From positions 1 through 64,000 of the forward strand of contig JBLIOE010000007.1 in the NCBI GenBank assembly GCA_047639555.1: a stretch of 64,000 nucleotides of DNA. The letters run 5' to 3'. The position numbers were made by a program, and so were the translations under genes. Below the pieces are notes generated by a model. The model did no database searches, was not told the origin of the DNA, and saw only the letters and a list, made by a program, of their open reading frames with translations. This document shows positions 63,270-64,000 of the stretch, piece by piece. The stretch comes from JAJRXC01 sp047639555 (GTDB lineage Bacteria > Actinomycetota > Acidimicrobiia > Acidimicrobiales > Aldehydirespiratoraceae). Position 1 is the first letter of the stretch. Every line of letters starts with the position of its first letter.

Positions 63270-64000
63270 CTAGATCTTCTCGAGCGGCGCCCACGACAAC
63301 AGCAGGCGCTTCTCTCCCATGGAAGGGAAATGCACGCTGGCCTCGGCCTTGTCGCCGCTGCCCTCGATGTCGATGATCACACCCTCGCCCCACTGGCTGT
63401 GGCGCACATCGTCGCCAATTCGTAGGCCCGCCGTGTCTGCCCCTGATGGGGATGGGCCGGTGCCGGCGCTCATTGCTTGCTCGACCATTCGTTCGCGACT
63501 CGAGTTGATCTGCTGGCGATCCCCGCCGTAGGAGGCGCCGCTCGCTCCGTAGGACGAACGATCGCGCCGACTCCGCAGCATGCGCTGGCCGCCAACTTCC
63601 TCGATCAGCTCCGACGGAATCTCGGCGAGGAACCGGCTCGGCGGGTTGTACTGGGTGGTGCCGTGGAGCATGCGACTCCACGCACTCGTGAGATGGAGCT
63701 TCTGCATGGCTCGAGTAATTCCGACATATGCGAGCCGTCGCTCCTCCTCGAGCTCGTCGGGATCGCCCAGCGATCGGATGTGCGGGAAGACGCCATCTTC
63801 CATCCCGATGATGAAGACGAACGGATACTCAAGTCCTTTCGCCGAGTGGAGGGTCATCAGAGTGACCGTCGACTCCTCCTCATCTCCATTATCGGTATCG
63901 CTCACAAGCGAGATCTGTTCGAGGAAATCGTCGATGGTCTCGTACTCGCGTGCCATGCCGACGAGTTCGGACAGGTTCTCGAGTCGACCCTCGGCCTCGA
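63270..64000 (-). CDS. UvrD/PcrA-type DNA helicase, C-terminal part (5' end outside window)
   Basis: 243 codons visible. Motifs V and VI of superfamily 1A helicases: STVTLMTLHSAKGLEYPFVF with IIGMEDGVFPH (motif V) and EEERRLAYVGITRAMQKLHL (motif VI, arginine finger). After these comes the Gly/Ser-rich linker and the C-terminal Tudor-like RNA polymerase-interaction domain (LRIGDDVRHSQWGEGVIIDI) ending with SWAPLEKI. It functions in repair and transcription-coupled processing. Upstream (N-terminal) motifs lie beyond position 64000. Confidence 0.95.
   Translation of the reverse strand, partial: EAEGRLENLSELVGMAREYETIDDFLEQISLVSDTDNGDEEESTVTLMTLHSAKGLEYPFVFIIGMEDGVFPHIRSLGDPDELEEERRLAYVGITRAMQKLHLTSAWSRMLHGTTQYNPPSRFLAEIPSELIEEVGGQRMLRSRRDRSSYGASGASYGGDRQQINSSRERMVEQAMSAGTGPSPSGADTAGLRIGDDVRHSQWGEGVIIDIEGSGDKAEASVHFPSMGEKRLLLSWAPLEKI

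Overview
This is a gene-dense, high-GC stretch of what looks like an actinobacterial chromosome, most likely from the class Acidimicrobiia (Ilumatobacter-like). The evidence is two WhiB proteins, a DivIVA-type coiled-coil protein, a zinc-dependent HEVAH protease of the actinobacterial DUF2342 type, a PDZ-Lon (YlbL-like) peptidase, frequent 4-base start/stop overlaps and many GTG starts. It also encodes MreB, so a rod-capable cell is expected. I found no rRNA, tRNA, CRISPR array, insertion sequence or phage gene. All organism and function statements come from motifs recognised by eye.

Layout. 1-9.5 kb: a DivIVA-like protein running off the left edge, the PDZ-Lon peptidase, small hypothetical proteins, a HEAT-repeat protein, the MoaE / small membrane protein / MreB operon (mreB appears to start at CTG), an HtrA-like protein that has lost its catalytic His and Ser, an SDR-fold protein and the HEVAH protease. 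9.5-15 kb: a leftward operon of a hypothetical gene, a ROK sugar kinase, polyphosphate kinase, a Nudix hydrolase and an MFS transporter. 15-17.4 kb: two whiB genes around tatA, an ECF sigma factor and its anti-sigma partner. 17.5-22.6 kb: a ~1,700-residue GAF-repeat/PAS/GGDEF/EAL protein. 22.7-32 kb: a VWA protein and its AAA+ partner (related to Mg-chelatase subunits), separated by TetR, MaoC, a dead GH1-like protein and a methyltransferase, followed by a GH2-like protein without its nucleophile.

32-36 kb: the sdhCAB operon. 36-45.4 kb: short transcription units (alpha/beta hydrolase, DUF368 transporter, thioesterase, cupredoxin and beta-helix lipoproteins, di-heme oxidoreductase, AhpD-like, RDD, SCP2, Fpg/Nei). 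45.4-49 kb: malate dehydrogenase divergent from a PAS-GGDEF cyclase across a tandem 21-bp-period repeat, then a GT87-type pseudogene with two lesions. 49-52.5 kb: a heterodimeric ABC exporter with one degenerate ATP site. 52.6-61.8 kb: icd, metF, plsC, purH, a membrane protein, an amidase-3 pair (one active-looking, one degenerate) and sucCD. 61.9-64 kb: two exported hypothetical proteins and the C-terminal part of a UvrD/PcrA helicase cut by the right edge.

Two themes stand out. First, five TCA-cycle enzymes or complexes (Sdh, Mdh, Icd, SucCD) lie within about 30 kb. Second, pseudo-enzymes are unusually frequent: the HtrA-like, SDR-like, GH1-like, GH2-like and amidase-like proteins each keep the fold signature but lack key catalytic residues. 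These are the best candidates for undescribed biology.
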